A DNA stretch of 22,449 nt from a virus. The notes beneath the pieces were generated by a model that was not told the DNA's origin, searched no databases, and saw nothing but the letters and a program-made list of their open reading frames with translations. The stretch is from positions 1-22,449 of IMG/VR virus record IMGVR_UViG_3300023278_003082; one strand, given 5' to 3'. The number at the start of each line of letters is the position of its first letter. The stretch's first letter is position 1. Shown here piece by piece: positions 6,901 to 15,900 of this stretch. The position numbers and the translations under genes were made by a program.

Positions 6901-6982
6901 CTACTGTGAGGACGATTTGAGTGGCGGCGCCAATTTCGATTGCACCCGATCCGACTGCCGCAGCTAGAGCAATTGTCGCCAT
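3908..6982 (-). CDS. Central tail tip protein, GTA gp15-like
   Basis: The start is set at ATG 6982 (MATIALAAAV), nine bases after AAGGAGG, rather than the ATG 33 bases upstream, giving 1024 residues. After a hydrophobic N-terminus come YGDRVRVPGTVIW (69-81), a Gly-rich loop (93-102) and YTYSVSAALEFAV (107-119), then SIERIYADGKPIF. This is the N-terminal pattern of GTA gp15-type tip proteins (Phage-tail_3 group). The last 115 residues (from PYKVNNVTGT) include a fibronectin-like domain with LKWERQTR. In the R. capsulatus GTA the equivalent closes the tail and contacts the cell. The GTA TIM-barrel domain is not evident. It follows the peptidase gene, the standard order. It likely forms a trimer at the tip and takes part in adsorption. 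Confidence 0.85.
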   Translation of the reverse strand: MATIALAAAVGSGAIEIGAATQIVLTVAATYVDSLIMGKIFAPDPQEGTKVGDLDIGGVRQGTPTWRVYGDRVRVPGTVIWQTRLSETRHRDRGGGKGGSGGTYISYTYSVSAALEFAVRDLNKPIGSIERIYADGKPIFDEQDNVDFTETTVAATVETISSRLGVLGAYLVLVSSGYDLTRLKARLVAVTGFSTTAHDVNDITVDVAAVDGDQFLMLTSQETGTLFIGDTLGVLGYAFGTLQVIGDDEGDSLDIEFTGTGGNPDVHKVYVQPAVQGNIGAGTATSATHHTTEINDGPSGAQLQPYLNHGTSWDEATNTSRMKLIRGRGGFPRFVFSGSHAGQAIRIQQEQSQWSITQVEAIRTYIGTSTQGPDPVLSELETAAVGGSGNVPGFRLKVVAFFENLELTDFGNRVPGFEAILRVDGSGDVSGIITEIMLVAGYNTSQFDVSGCTKAITGYAVRGAQNLRTQLQPILLATQTVARQEDGIIYFQDRASLPRVNITADITAGTIGDDRARPFTIKDAPNALKVARVSVKHKDPDQGFQTSTQESENFGIEGDISNVELGEVVITADQGQQLADTLWAQSRVSQHTISFQLPPTWLGRIHEGYVAQIDDTFGRDWEILVNRVEETTDGLLLCEGVEEDVTALTQTALSEGAIGLLGSTGQGGGGPPLQGGIRKNNQASRAVSSPGNIRWELLDLNPLQDSHVNMPGFYLAACSADQNRDWAGGVLYMSHQDVSGYTAIASVAEEAIMGTTSMAPVLDAHTYSIDRRSTIRVTLINKGATLESVTEDLLYRGSNRFLVGEEIIGVQTATLVSTSVEGMATYELTNLLRGLKDTWDQIELHSIRERVVWLDGPGIDFIPLNLTSADEVRYWKLAAYGQDLELVDVVESNGTGNDVFIPMTCRTCRPYKVNNVTGTRAADNAITLKWERQTRMTRSPVDQGEPLHERANKSSVEGYFVRALAGPGSSTVKTQWGPGYTRSITYTNSMQVGDSFTPGDPITFEIVHQTQYFHEGPAVEITIN

Positions 6983-6983
6983 A

Positions 6984-7421
6984 TCAACAAGCCTCCTTGT
7001 GACGCCAGTATGCAACTACGCGCTTCTGCCAGAAGGGTTGGTCGAAAGATTCTACGCGAACCTGGCCTCCCTTGCGCGTCCCTAACGCATGGATAAGTGA
7101 ATTCGTTGTACCATCATAGATTGAGATATGCTGAGGCTTACCTCGATGGCTCATCCAGAATTCAATCATGTCACCCGATTGGAGTGTATCAACCTTGACT
7201 ACGTTAGGCGAATCAGAAAGCAGATTATGTAGCGTACCATCAGTTTCGCGCGCATAGTCAGTCCGATCTTCTACTTCGAGACCTAACGTGTCGCAGATTA
7301 GCTTGACCATCCCTGCGCAGTCACATCCACCAGAAGGACCTCCTAGCCGCCCTTGATGCACGAAAGGAGTATCTACAAGCAAACGAGCTTCTAACACAAT
7401 CTTATCGCCTAATCGACTCAT
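6984..7421 (-). CDS. NlpC/P60-family tail tip peptidase
   Basis: This 145-residue protein belongs to the NlpC/P60 papain-like peptidases, which cut peptide stems of peptidoglycan. GGCDCAGMV places the catalytic Cys at residue 35; the catalytic His is probably H98 in QHISIY, and H111 (LIHAL) is the likely third polar residue. The size matches GTA gp14-type tail peptidases, with no signal peptide, as expected for a virion component that locally opens the cell wall during DNA entry. It starts by an ATGA overlap with the hub gene and ends two bases before the gp15-like gene, preserving the gp13-gp14-gp15 order. Confidence 0.9.
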   Translation of the reverse strand: MSRLGDKIVLEARLLVDTPFVHQGRLGGPSGGCDCAGMVKLICDTLGLEVEDRTDYARETDGTLHNLLSDSPNVVKVDTLQSGDMIEFWMSHRGKPQHISIYDGTTNSLIHALGTRKGGQVRVESFDQPFWQKRVVAYWRHKEAC

Positions 7422-10400
7422 CGCGTTGGAGTCTCCAATCCGGTATCCGTGTTAGGCACAAAGGCGCGGCCTCCATGCTGCGGTCCGTTTGTCCACTTAG
7501 TGATACAGTCGCGGATCAATGCCTTTCTGCAACCAGGAATCAGATCGAAAGTATCGCCTGCAACGATAGGAACAGGCGTAGCTTCATCTAAGAAGATGAC
7601 ATCAGAAATGAAGGTCTTGATTCTAAATGACAATCCTGTGAGGTTCCCAGTCTTGAAGGTCAACAATCCTCGCCCGTAATAATCATCGACCGCAGTAGGA
7701 ACTGAAGACGTGAATTCTCTACGATCTAGTCCCGAAGTCACAACCGACACTGATAGTGCAATTTGTGTGATTGGTGCGAGGTCAACGCCGCATTCAGGCG
7801 AACCAAAAGTCAGTCCGCATGACACAGTGATAGCTTCGCCTACTTTGCGGTCCATTACATGCGTAGGACCTACGAGGTCACCTTTCCACTTTTCACTATC
7901 AAAGGTCGTGTCTGCAAGCGTGTATTGGTGCATCACGATAGGATCAGTCCACGGAACGCGGTGATCGATTTCAAAGATACGAACTTCAGCCCCGCGAAAG
8001 CGTCCGGCAACCAAATCATCATCAGTGATACGATCTGATGTAATAGCACCTTGAACCTCAAGGTTATGCTCAGCTAGACCCGTATCTTGGCGGCGTGTAC
8101 TCGCGCTAAGTCCCGATGCAGGCAAGTAAGTCTGCCCTTCATGAATCAGTGGTTGATTAGCTGATGTGAAGAAGAACGCTAATCCATCAGTTCTAATCAA
8201 TTGATAGCAGACTGCAGTGTAGAGCGCCTCAACCGGATCGGGAGTCGCTTGGCTCTCTACGAAGAAGATACCCTCATGCGCTCCAATATCGAATGGACCG
8301 AACCGCCGCTTTCCTGTAATGTCAGTCGAGAAGATACTGGTATGGTTTGACCCCGCATCAAGTCCGGGGCTCGTCGATGACTGTCTATAGTCGTTGACAG
8401 ATGCATCTTTGTAAAGTGATGCTGCCGTTGTGCTGATTATCGATCCTGTGCCGACCGCAGTAGAATCACTACTGATACAATGGTCGAGGACTTCAGACAT
8501 AGTGATGGTTCCGTCGCCAAGGAAGTCAGAATCATCTGAATCAGTAGCAATACATCCCGAAATTTGAATGCGCGCGCAATTATCCTCAATCGTGAAACCG
8601 CGCGCTGCTGACGGAGATCCTTTTATTGAATGCGCGATACAATGCAGCAGCTTGATATTAGTTGACGCACGCGCAAGTCGAAATCCTTGTGTGACTCCTT
8701 GTGCGCTTGTGTTCGATCCCCGCACCAGACAATTGATGTAGGTATTGCCTGTTCCCCGATTGTCGAAACCATACATGAGGTCGGCTGAGCCTCCTGTATG
8801 TGCTACTGAGACTGAATCCATGAAACAGTCACTTGCAAGAACCTTTATGCCGAAACGCTTTTGTGCGCCCCCGTAAATCAAGATGACTCCAAGCCCTGTC
8901 AGCCGCGTGTAGTCAGATCCAATCTCTATTAGGGGCGAAAACTGTCCTAACGAAGGGAAGTCAGTCGAGCCTACACCTTGAATCCTAGCACCGCTGAACG
9001 GTCTATAAGCGCTGAAACGCTGCGCAGCGCCATGCGTAATTTCAATATAGCGCAACGCATCAGTATTATGAAAGCGTATCTGGATGACTCCAGACGTAGG
9101 CAGATCAGCGCCGAGCTCGCCCTCAAGCACAGCGATATGCCGTTCATTAGACGCGTAGAGACTATTCGGTACTGCACGCGATAACCATTCTTCAAGCGTA
9201 TCATAATCGCGAACAGGAGGACCATTCGTTACAGAACGAACTCCGGTAGCTCCAATTCTACTCGTGACGACAGTCACCGCTTCTGTGTTGTGAGGCGCGA
9301 ATGAACCTTCGTAAGGACCAATATCCCAACTTCCAATTGACCCGGAGGCGCGAGGATTTCCAGCGAAGTCGTCCGTATCTCCGAACTCAGTTGTCAGCAT
9401 CGTACTGATTTCAGTAGTGTCGACGCCGCCAATATCGGGACTGCCTGCTCCGTCTACAGCAGGGCTCCCAAACTTCAACCTGAAATCATGCTGTCTAGCT
9501 GCAAGCCACAACGACCCGGCTGTGATACTTATCAAGTTCCCGTCATACCCCACACCATTGTTCTGGGGTAAATTGAAATCATCTGCGATGTTATTCTTGA
9601 TATTGAGCGGAAGTCCTGTGTAACTAACGCCGTAGTGCCCTACAGAAATCGTGCCATAGACTTCAGCCGCTGACCCCGATGCTGGCGGCGCGACGAGGAC
9701 CCCGCCTGTACCTGAAACTCCCCGAGAACTATATACAAGACAGTGATATAGACCTCCGCCTTCATACGCAACAAGGTCGAAGAGAAATCCAGTAGCCGTG
9801 CCTCTAAAGTCAGCGGGGCCGCCGATGCTCATGCAGTTGAAGAACTTGTTGTCTGTAGCAACCGGATCTCCCCCAGAGAACTTTCCTATATAGAATCCTA
9901 CATACGAAGCCAGAGATTGATCGTGTCCTCCTTGCTGATTGATCACACAGACGTTCTTGTAGCGGCCGTAGCTCCCCCCGGCCCACACCCCCGCTTTGAT
10001 TGTAGTACCATCAGCAGCATAAGTATCAGTCCCTATGACGCCGATATTCTCCATGTGGAAGTAGGACTCAGTAACCCTAATTCCTCCGTCCTGTCCCGGA
10101 CCTGAACTCCAATTGACAATGATGCGCGCGCCCGTCATCGTAATCGGATCAAACTCATCTCCTGCACGCGCGCGCAAAACACGATGAGCAGTCGCATCTT
10201 GAAACGTCTCGTTCGCGAACATATTCAACGCGCCAGCAGATAGACCCGTTTCATATTCCTCATCATGGAGTTCGCCGATAATACGATCACCAGCGATAGT
10301 CAAGTCGTCGTTATGAGCTGCGATCCAACCTGCGATAGTTTCGAAGTCACCGACATACACATCAGTAGCAGTTAGCTGAGGCTGATATGTTGTTGGATAC

Positions 10401-11005
10401 GAACTCTTCTCGAGCTGAAAACCCCAAATCCAACAATGAGACACTCCTGGAGCCCGTGATGGCTGCATTTCAGCGCGTAAAGTCGTAGAAGCTGTATTGT
10501 CGTAGACAATAGAAAGCCATACGCGCCAAAATCCATTTGCTTCTTTCGAGATACCAACAGGATCACCGGGAGCAACATCCACTAATGAATCAGTACCAAC
10601 AGACCGCCACTTCAACAACGGCATATTGTTGGCAGGATCTACCGTATTCCAGTTTATATTGACTTCAGTTCGAACATCAGGAGACGCCCCTAAATGCACG
10701 AGATCAAACTGAGTCTGCGTAGTCGCAGCTCCAGGCTTGATATACAACGACTGCGTATACGTTTCATTGTTTACTAACTCTGCAGCGAGAACGTCATGAT
10801 AGACGTATCCAAGTCCCCCATCCGTATCATCAATCTTATCAGCAGTCGTTGTTCCATCAGGAGCGAGCGTATCGTTGGTCGTGACGGTGATGGTTCCGCC
10901 AGGACCTTTTGTCCAGTACGCGCCTGAAATAGAAGTATGAAAATCTTCAGTCCAAAACAGCCGATTCCGCCCCGCTTTCGAAATCTGTTGAATAACATCA
11001 GGCAT
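7418..11005 (-). CDS. Tail hub (DUF2163) with N-terminal lectin-like and twin beta-helix modules
   Basis: This is a 1195-residue fusion. Residues about 5-210 form a carbohydrate-binding-like beta sandwich (LAPDGTTTADKI, later GFWRVWLSIVYD). Residues 215-567 and 572-911 are two right-handed beta-helix modules rich in short strands and N/C/G turns (for example NKFFNCMSIGG and NTYINCLVRGS); each closes with a related cap (SPAVDGAG to DIGPYEG, and SPGLDAGS to DIGAHEG). Residues 920-1190 are the GTA gp13-like hub, DUF2163/Phage_BR0599, with C1063/C1072 (CGLTFGSPECGVDL), C1159/C1167 and a GPQHGGRAFVPN end. Usual gp13 proteins are about 300 residues, so roughly 910 residues are added. The hub joins tube and tip; the added part is likely a surface-glycan binder or depolymerase. 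Catalytic residues are not identifiable. Confidence 0.8.
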   Translation of the reverse strand: MPDVIQQISKAGRNRLFWTEDFHTSISGAYWTKGPGGTITVTTNDTLAPDGTTTADKIDDTDGGLGYVYHDVLAAELVNNETYTQSLYIKPGAATTQTQFDLVHLGASPDVRTEVNINWNTVDPANNMPLLKWRSVGTDSLVDVAPGDPVGISKEANGFWRVWLSIVYDNTASTTLRAEMQPSRAPGVSHCWIWGFQLEKSSYPTTYQPQLTATDVYVGDFETIAGWIAAHNDDLTIAGDRIIGELHDEEYETGLSAGALNMFANETFQDATAHRVLRARAGDEFDPITMTGARIIVNWSSGPGQDGGIRVTESYFHMENIGVIGTDTYAADGTTIKAGVWAGGSYGRYKNVCVINQQGGHDQSLASYVGFYIGKFSGGDPVATDNKFFNCMSIGGPADFRGTATGFLFDLVAYEGGGLYHCLVYSSRGVSGTGGVLVAPPASGSAAEVYGTISVGHYGVSYTGLPLNIKNNIADDFNLPQNNGVGYDGNLISITAGSLWLAARQHDFRLKFGSPAVDGAGSPDIGGVDTTEISTMLTTEFGDTDDFAGNPRASGSIGSWDIGPYEGSFAPHNTEAVTVVTSRIGATGVRSVTNGPPVRDYDTLEEWLSRAVPNSLYASNERHIAVLEGELGADLPTSGVIQIRFHNTDALRYIEITHGAAQRFSAYRPFSGARIQGVGSTDFPSLGQFSPLIEIGSDYTRLTGLGVILIYGGAQKRFGIKVLASDCFMDSVSVAHTGGSADLMYGFDNRGTGNTYINCLVRGSNTSAQGVTQGFRLARASTNIKLLHCIAHSIKGSPSAARGFTIEDNCARIQISGCIATDSDDSDFLGDGTITMSEVLDHCISSDSTAVGTGSIISTTAASLYKDASVNDYRQSSTSPGLDAGSNHTSIFSTDITGKRRFGPFDIGAHEGIFFVESQATPDPVEALYTAVCYQLIRTDGLAFFFTSANQPLIHEGQTYLPASGLSASTRRQDTGLAEHNLEVQGAITSDRITDDDLVAGRFRGAEVRIFEIDHRVPWTDPIVMHQYTLADTTFDSEKWKGDLVGPTHVMDRKVGEAITVSCGLTFGSPECGVDLAPITQIALSVSVVTSGLDRREFTSSVPTAVDDYYGRGLLTFKTGNLTGLSFRIKTFISDVIFLDEATPVPIVAGDTFDLIPGCRKALIRDCITKWTNGPQHGGRAFVPNTDTGLETPTR

Positions 11006-11014
11006 GGATTATTC

Positions 11015-11962
11015 TCAGGACGTCCGGTGAGGATAAGTAACGTACATCCACTCACGCTTATCAAGCACCGCAGGAGGACGTGATATTGTATCCCTAAATT
11101 GAAACTCAGTCGCTACGGGAGCTTCTTCAAATTGAAGACTGCCGAAGAAAGTCGAATCTTGATCGAATTGCGGTTGCGATGGAATCAACTCAGCCCGATA
11201 TGACCCTCCTGTCGTCGTACTTAGTGTGACTTGTACACGCCACAATCCAAGAATACTTGAACTTGATGCCCCAGATTCTTCAGCGCCAGGAATACGTTCA
11301 ATTTGATACTGCCCTCCAGCTAAACCAGTATCTGTGAAGAACTCAAACACACCTGTAAGAGGATTGAATCGAAGATCGGATGTTTCAAAGGGAGTTTGTA
11401 GATGTCCTAGAGCGATCCCAGCAGAAGGCGAATCCTTTCCTCGCATGTATGCGGAAAACGTATATTTGGTCTTCGCTGCAACAGCGAAATCATGCCAAAC
11501 TTTATAGCCATTCGCCGGATCATTATCATTGATCCGCTCCATCGTATACGTTCCGTCCGGACCGAACGCAGCATTCTGATCCGCAGTTCCTGTGCCAAAG
11601 AATGAATAATATGAATCAGTCGGTACAATTCGTTCTGGAATTTCGTTCAAGTTCCTAGGAACGTTGATGATACTGAAAAACGCGAGCTGTCCCACTGTCA
11701 GCGCAAAATTGATCTTCTGCGTTCCAGGCGTAGCTACATCAACGATGTTGAATGTATTTCCAGAATCATTGAAGATACCTAGAACGATGCCTCCAGTCTT
11801 CCACGCAGTCGCTGATGATGTCAATGCTGGGAGTACCATCTCAAGACTACCCGCTGTCGCGTTGATATTGAGTAAACGTCCGCGATAATCTAGTGGGTCA
11901 ATATCAGCGCCAGTCGTGATATACTCAGCTCCTCCAAAGTATTCTTCGACTGTGATAGTCAT
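11015..11962 (-). CDS. Tail tip accessory protein with two shared beta domains
   Basis: This 315-residue protein lies between the distal tail and hub genes, where GTA-type modules normally have nothing. Residues about 20-103 (LEMVLPALTS, then GIVLGIFNDSGNTFNIVDV) resemble the C-terminal extension of the upstream DUF2460 protein. Residues 113-290 (AAFGPDGTYTMERINDNDPA, GLWRVQVTLSTTTGGSYRAE) align with the lectin-like N-terminal domain of the downstream hub protein. It starts by TGATG overlap with the preceding gene. A role as an adhesin or structural collar at the tip is likely. It has no enzyme motif or signal peptide. The domain relations are read directly by eye; fold assignment to a carbohydrate-binding type is inference. 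Confidence 0.65.
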   Translation of the reverse strand: MTITVEEYFGGAEYITTGADIDPLDYRGRLLNINATAGSLEMVLPALTSSATAWKTGGIVLGIFNDSGNTFNIVDVATPGTQKINFALTVGQLAFFSIINVPRNLNEIPERIVPTDSYYSFFGTGTADQNAAFGPDGTYTMERINDNDPANGYKVWHDFAVAAKTKYTFSAYMRGKDSPSAGIALGHLQTPFETSDLRFNPLTGVFEFFTDTGLAGGQYQIERIPGAEESGASSSSILGLWRVQVTLSTTTGGSYRAELIPSQPQFDQDSTFFGSLQFEEAPVATEFQFRDTISRPPAVLDKREWMYVTYPHRTS

Positions 11963-12927
11963 CAGGCTGTCGCGCCCCAGACCATGTTGCCGCTAGAATC
12001 TTTGTAGACAAACGTAATCGCTACACCCGTTGTCGAAATAGTCCACAAAGCAGTAGCATCATCAAAAGTACGGAATGTCAATGTACTCGTTCCGTTGTTT
12101 TTGAGGATGTGATACATCGGTCCGCCAGCCAAGAAGGTTGAATCGGGCATCAGGACAGTCGTATCTGTTGATCCAATGAACGATACCGCTCGACCCATAG
12201 CCCAGGTCAGCGCAAACTTGGTTCCGACGTAGGTGACCTCAGAACCGCCTCCATAATATGCGCGGTCGGGCGATACGACATCACCAAGCATCTCGATGAT
12301 AGGAATCTCGCTGATGCTGCCCGTATCATAGTTAGTGAGCGCAGCCGTCAGCGCCTCATCAATCTCTTCGCCGAATTGAACAGGAACGTCGAATTCGAAT
12401 CCTGCGGTGACTGTCTCGCCTGTAATATCACGTCCAGGCGTAAACGTGACAATACCTGTAGTCGTATCTACTGTGTAGTTGCCCGTCTCGTCAGCGAGAT
12501 CAGATGCAAGCAGAACAGTCGACGTCACTGGCTTCTCAATCGCGCGTGTAATTGACTGCGCGCCACTCGTGTACGTCTTGACTAACTGAAAGGTCTGAGG
12601 ACCAGCGCCGCTTCCTGTTCCAATGATCTGATCGTTGTTCGCATGGGCTGAGCGATGGTCGGCAGCAGAGGTGTAGTCTAGCCAATCCTTCCACCGAAAC
12701 CCGTTCACAACGCCTTGACGCCCTTGATAGAACGTCATAACGTCACTGATGTCTTGGAGGTTCCGAATTCCGTAGACAGCGTTATAAGAACGCTTCGCAT
12801 TCGGCCAACGAGCCACCCGCACGGTGTCTCCCGCAGCTCCTTCGATGATCGAAGTGTTGAACCCTAGACCAGCTCGACTGTCTCTGCTGATCCGTTCTGG
12901 AAATCGAGGCGTTTCATGAAATGCCAT
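11962..12927 (-). CDS. Distal tail protein, DUF2460 (GTA gp12-like), with extra C-terminal domain
   Basis: This is a 321-residue protein. Residues about 6-213 match DUF2460: FPERISRDSRAGLGFNTSI near the start, GIRNLQDISDVMTFYQGRQG, GFRWKDWLDY, and the closing region with DVPVQFGEEIDEAL and SISEIPIIEM. In the R. capsulatus GTA the homologue gp12 forms the hexameric distal ring linking tail tube to hub. Residues about 220-321 are an added beta domain (PMYHILKNNGTSTLTFRTFD) not in the usual protein of about 210 residues and similar to a domain in the next gene. The start is ATG 12927, overlapping the tape measure stop as TAATG, with GGAGAG ten bases upstream. Confidence 0.88.
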   Translation of the reverse strand: MAFHETPRFPERISRDSRAGLGFNTSIIEGAAGDTVRVARWPNAKRSYNAVYGIRNLQDISDVMTFYQGRQGVVNGFRWKDWLDYTSAADHRSAHANNDQIIGTGSGAGPQTFQLVKTYTSGAQSITRAIEKPVTSTVLLASDLADETGNYTVDTTTGIVTFTPGRDITGETVTAGFEFDVPVQFGEEIDEALTAALTNYDTGSISEIPIIEMLGDVVSPDRAYYGGGSEVTYVGTKFALTWAMGRAVSFIGSTDTTVLMPDSTFLAGGPMYHILKNNGTSTLTFRTFDDATALWTISTTGVAITFVYKDSSGNMVWGATA

Positions 12928-15900
12928 TACGAGAACGCTCTCCTGCTTGCGTTCCTAAGATCATTTTCAACTTGACGAGTCGACCGCTTGATTTGGCGAT
13001 CTTGACCCCTACCTGAGAAGTTATACGTATTGTGGAATGTGACGTTCGTTCCGCCCCCGGCTGATCCGACGCCTAATCCCCCTCCGGGCAGTCGCGTCAG
13101 AGGCATGATAGCTTCAGGACCAGCCTCTCCTAGCCGACCAATCGTATTACGTCCTACGGGGAAGCTTGTCTCATTATTGAAGACACCTCCGCGTGCAAAC
13201 GATGCTACTCGATTACCATGATTGTAGACGGCTCCGAGCGCGTTACCTTGGGTGCCGAAGCCGTTGAAGGAATCAAAGCCTGCTTGAGAGCTCGGATCAA
13301 CCCCGTTAGCCCCTAGATTCGCTCCTCCTAGCGATCCAAGCAGTACACTGAAGAAACTACCCGCACCTGCATTCCCGCTACTATTGCTGAATTGATTGAA
13401 GAGATCTTTGAAGATAGTCTGGAACAACAACATCCTGACTGATAGATTGATGACATCAGACAGGACGGCCTTCAACACGTTCTTCATCACGTCGCCGAAG
13501 TTCTCTCCTTCAACGATAGCACGTGTGATTCCTTCAGAGAGATTATTGAACGACGACAGCAATCCTGTTGCAAGAAGCTGATTCTCGGCGAAGAACGTAG
13601 CAGCCTCTTGATCAGCAAGAGCTCGTTCTCGTATCTTCTGGATAAGTCGTGCTTCAAGTTCAAGCTGAGCTCTCATAGCAGGCAACTTACGTTGCACTAT
13701 CTGGTCAATCTCCTCGTCAGAATGACCCGCTGCCTTGAGCCGGGATGCCAGCGCCTGCTTTTCAAGTTCAATATGAGCTTCTATCGTTGCGTTTTCTTGT
13801 TGAGCAAGTTCCTTATGGATTTGTCTCGCTCGAGCTAGGTGTTCAGTTGAGGGTGTCAACTGATTCCTCAACGCAAGTTCACGATCAAGAAGGGGGATAA
13901 CAGTCTCAGCAATTGCTGTACGCTGTGCTGCCTCTGCCGCAGCCGCGCGCTCCGCATGCGCCTTATCTCTAACCGCTTGTGCAAGTTTTCGCGTCCTCTC
14001 CAACTCTGCTGCAAGAGCAGGAAGATATGTCTCTACTAGCTTTGTTGCAAAAGCCTTTTTGAGCCCAAAACCTTCAGCTTGAGCAATTAGTGATTCCTTC
14101 AGGATAAGGATTGTTTGCTTGTGGAGTGAATTCTCAATCTTAGTAGCTTCAGTATTCAACTCAGCGCTTCGCGCGAGATTCGCCTTTGAAGGACGGAGCT
14201 GGTTGACTAACGTCAATTCTGCCTCCAAACTCTTCAGATGTGCACTATCAAGCGTGAATATCGCTGATGCTTCTGCTGCCGCTTGCGCTCGACCAGACAA
14301 ATTACCAATCTCTGCATCAATACTCTCACGAAGTTCTTGAGAGAACGAAATATCGGCTATAAGCTTCTTCTGAAAGTCTTCAATGCTGAGTAGTTTTGAT
14401 GCTTCTGAGTACGTGAGTGTTAGATGACCGATTGCTTCTTCTGCAACAGATCTAATGTTAGCCGTACCGAAGATCAACTTCAGTAAACGATCCGAAGCAT
14501 CAATATTTCCTTGTGTGACAATATCATCGTCGCTGAATATTAGAGATTGAAGTAGTCCGGCGCCCGCTAAGCCCCCGGCCGCAAGTTTGAGTCCCGCACC
14601 AACTTGATAGAAATCTTCAATCGCGGTTGTAGTCTTTTCTTTGAAAGCCTTACCGTCCACAGTGTCAAATCGAAATTCAGCTCTAGATGCAATTGTAGCG
14701 AATAGATGCTCAAGCGCAATCACTGGGCCTTGCGCTGCTTCGATTCGTGCAAACTCCGCGATTAGTTGATCCGTCAGCAGAACTCCTAACGAAGCAATTC
14801 CGGCATCAGGAAGGATTGTTGCCGCATCAACAAGACTAAGTAGCGGCTTTTCGTCCGCCTTAGCTAGGGGCTGAGTTGCCTTTCTTTGCAAGACTTTGAT
14901 TTGAGTGTCAAGGTCTTTGAGCGCTTTGATTCTGCGATCAAGCGCATCAACTTGACCAATCTTATCGCTCTTGTTGATAGCTTGCTCAAACAATTCCGCT
15001 GAATGTGCCGCTTCATCTGCAGCAAAAGCAAGGTTAGCGAAAGTCCCAGGCAACGGCTCGAGTGCTTCCTTACGAGCGGAGGCTGCTGCTCTTCTAAGAT
15101 TCTGAATCGTTACGACCAACCCACCAATCGCGATTGCTGCAAGGCCGATAGGTCCAAGCGCAGTTCCGATGGCAGCTAGACGCGCTCCAATCGCCGCGCC
15201 AGAAAGAGCTCTTCCCGCAACGAATGCTGCTTCAGCTATTGAGAGGAGCTTTGCTGAAAGCTTCAACGCAAGGAAAGCCAAAGCGGACGACACCAAGAAT
15301 CTAATCGCAGTTGATAGCGCTCTGATTGTCGCTGTAGTACCATCAACTCGCGCTTCAATCGTGAACAGATCGCGTACAAGCCGGTCAGTGCCAATGATGA
15401 AGCTCTTTAGTGCAGGAAGAACCGTCTCTCCGATTTCAAGCCCGACAGCCCGCAACGAGTTGCCCAATTGCACAGCCTGTTTATTGAGCGATTCAAATGC
15501 TGTTTCAGATTCTTTGAGAGTTGCGTTGTTCTCTTCCGCAGCCCTATCAGTCTCATCAAGAACATCTACAAAGAGGGAGTACCGCTTTGATAGTGTTTTG
15601 ATCGTCTTCGTATCACGAATATTGACCAAATCCAAGTTCTTGAGAGACAGTGAGACTGAATCTCCTTCACGAGATAGTCCACGCAGAACAAGAGCGAATG
15701 CCCTGAACTTATCCTCTTCGAACTTTTGGGCAAAAACTTGGCTATCAAGCTGTGTCAGTCTCTCGAGTTCAGCGAGAGCTACTTTGTTCCCTGTGATGAT
15801 CGCCTCTTGGATCTTATTGAAAGCGCGTCCAAACGCTGACCCTGTCGCCTCCGTTTGAAGTCCTAGTGCCTTTGACGCAGCAGAAAGAGCAACAATTTCT

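Noticed and set aside
15169-15858. Long plus-strand ORF of 229 codons opposite the tape measure
   Set aside because: It is antisense to a well-conserved tape measure region, Ser/Arg/Ala-rich as expected from reverse reading, with no supporting context.
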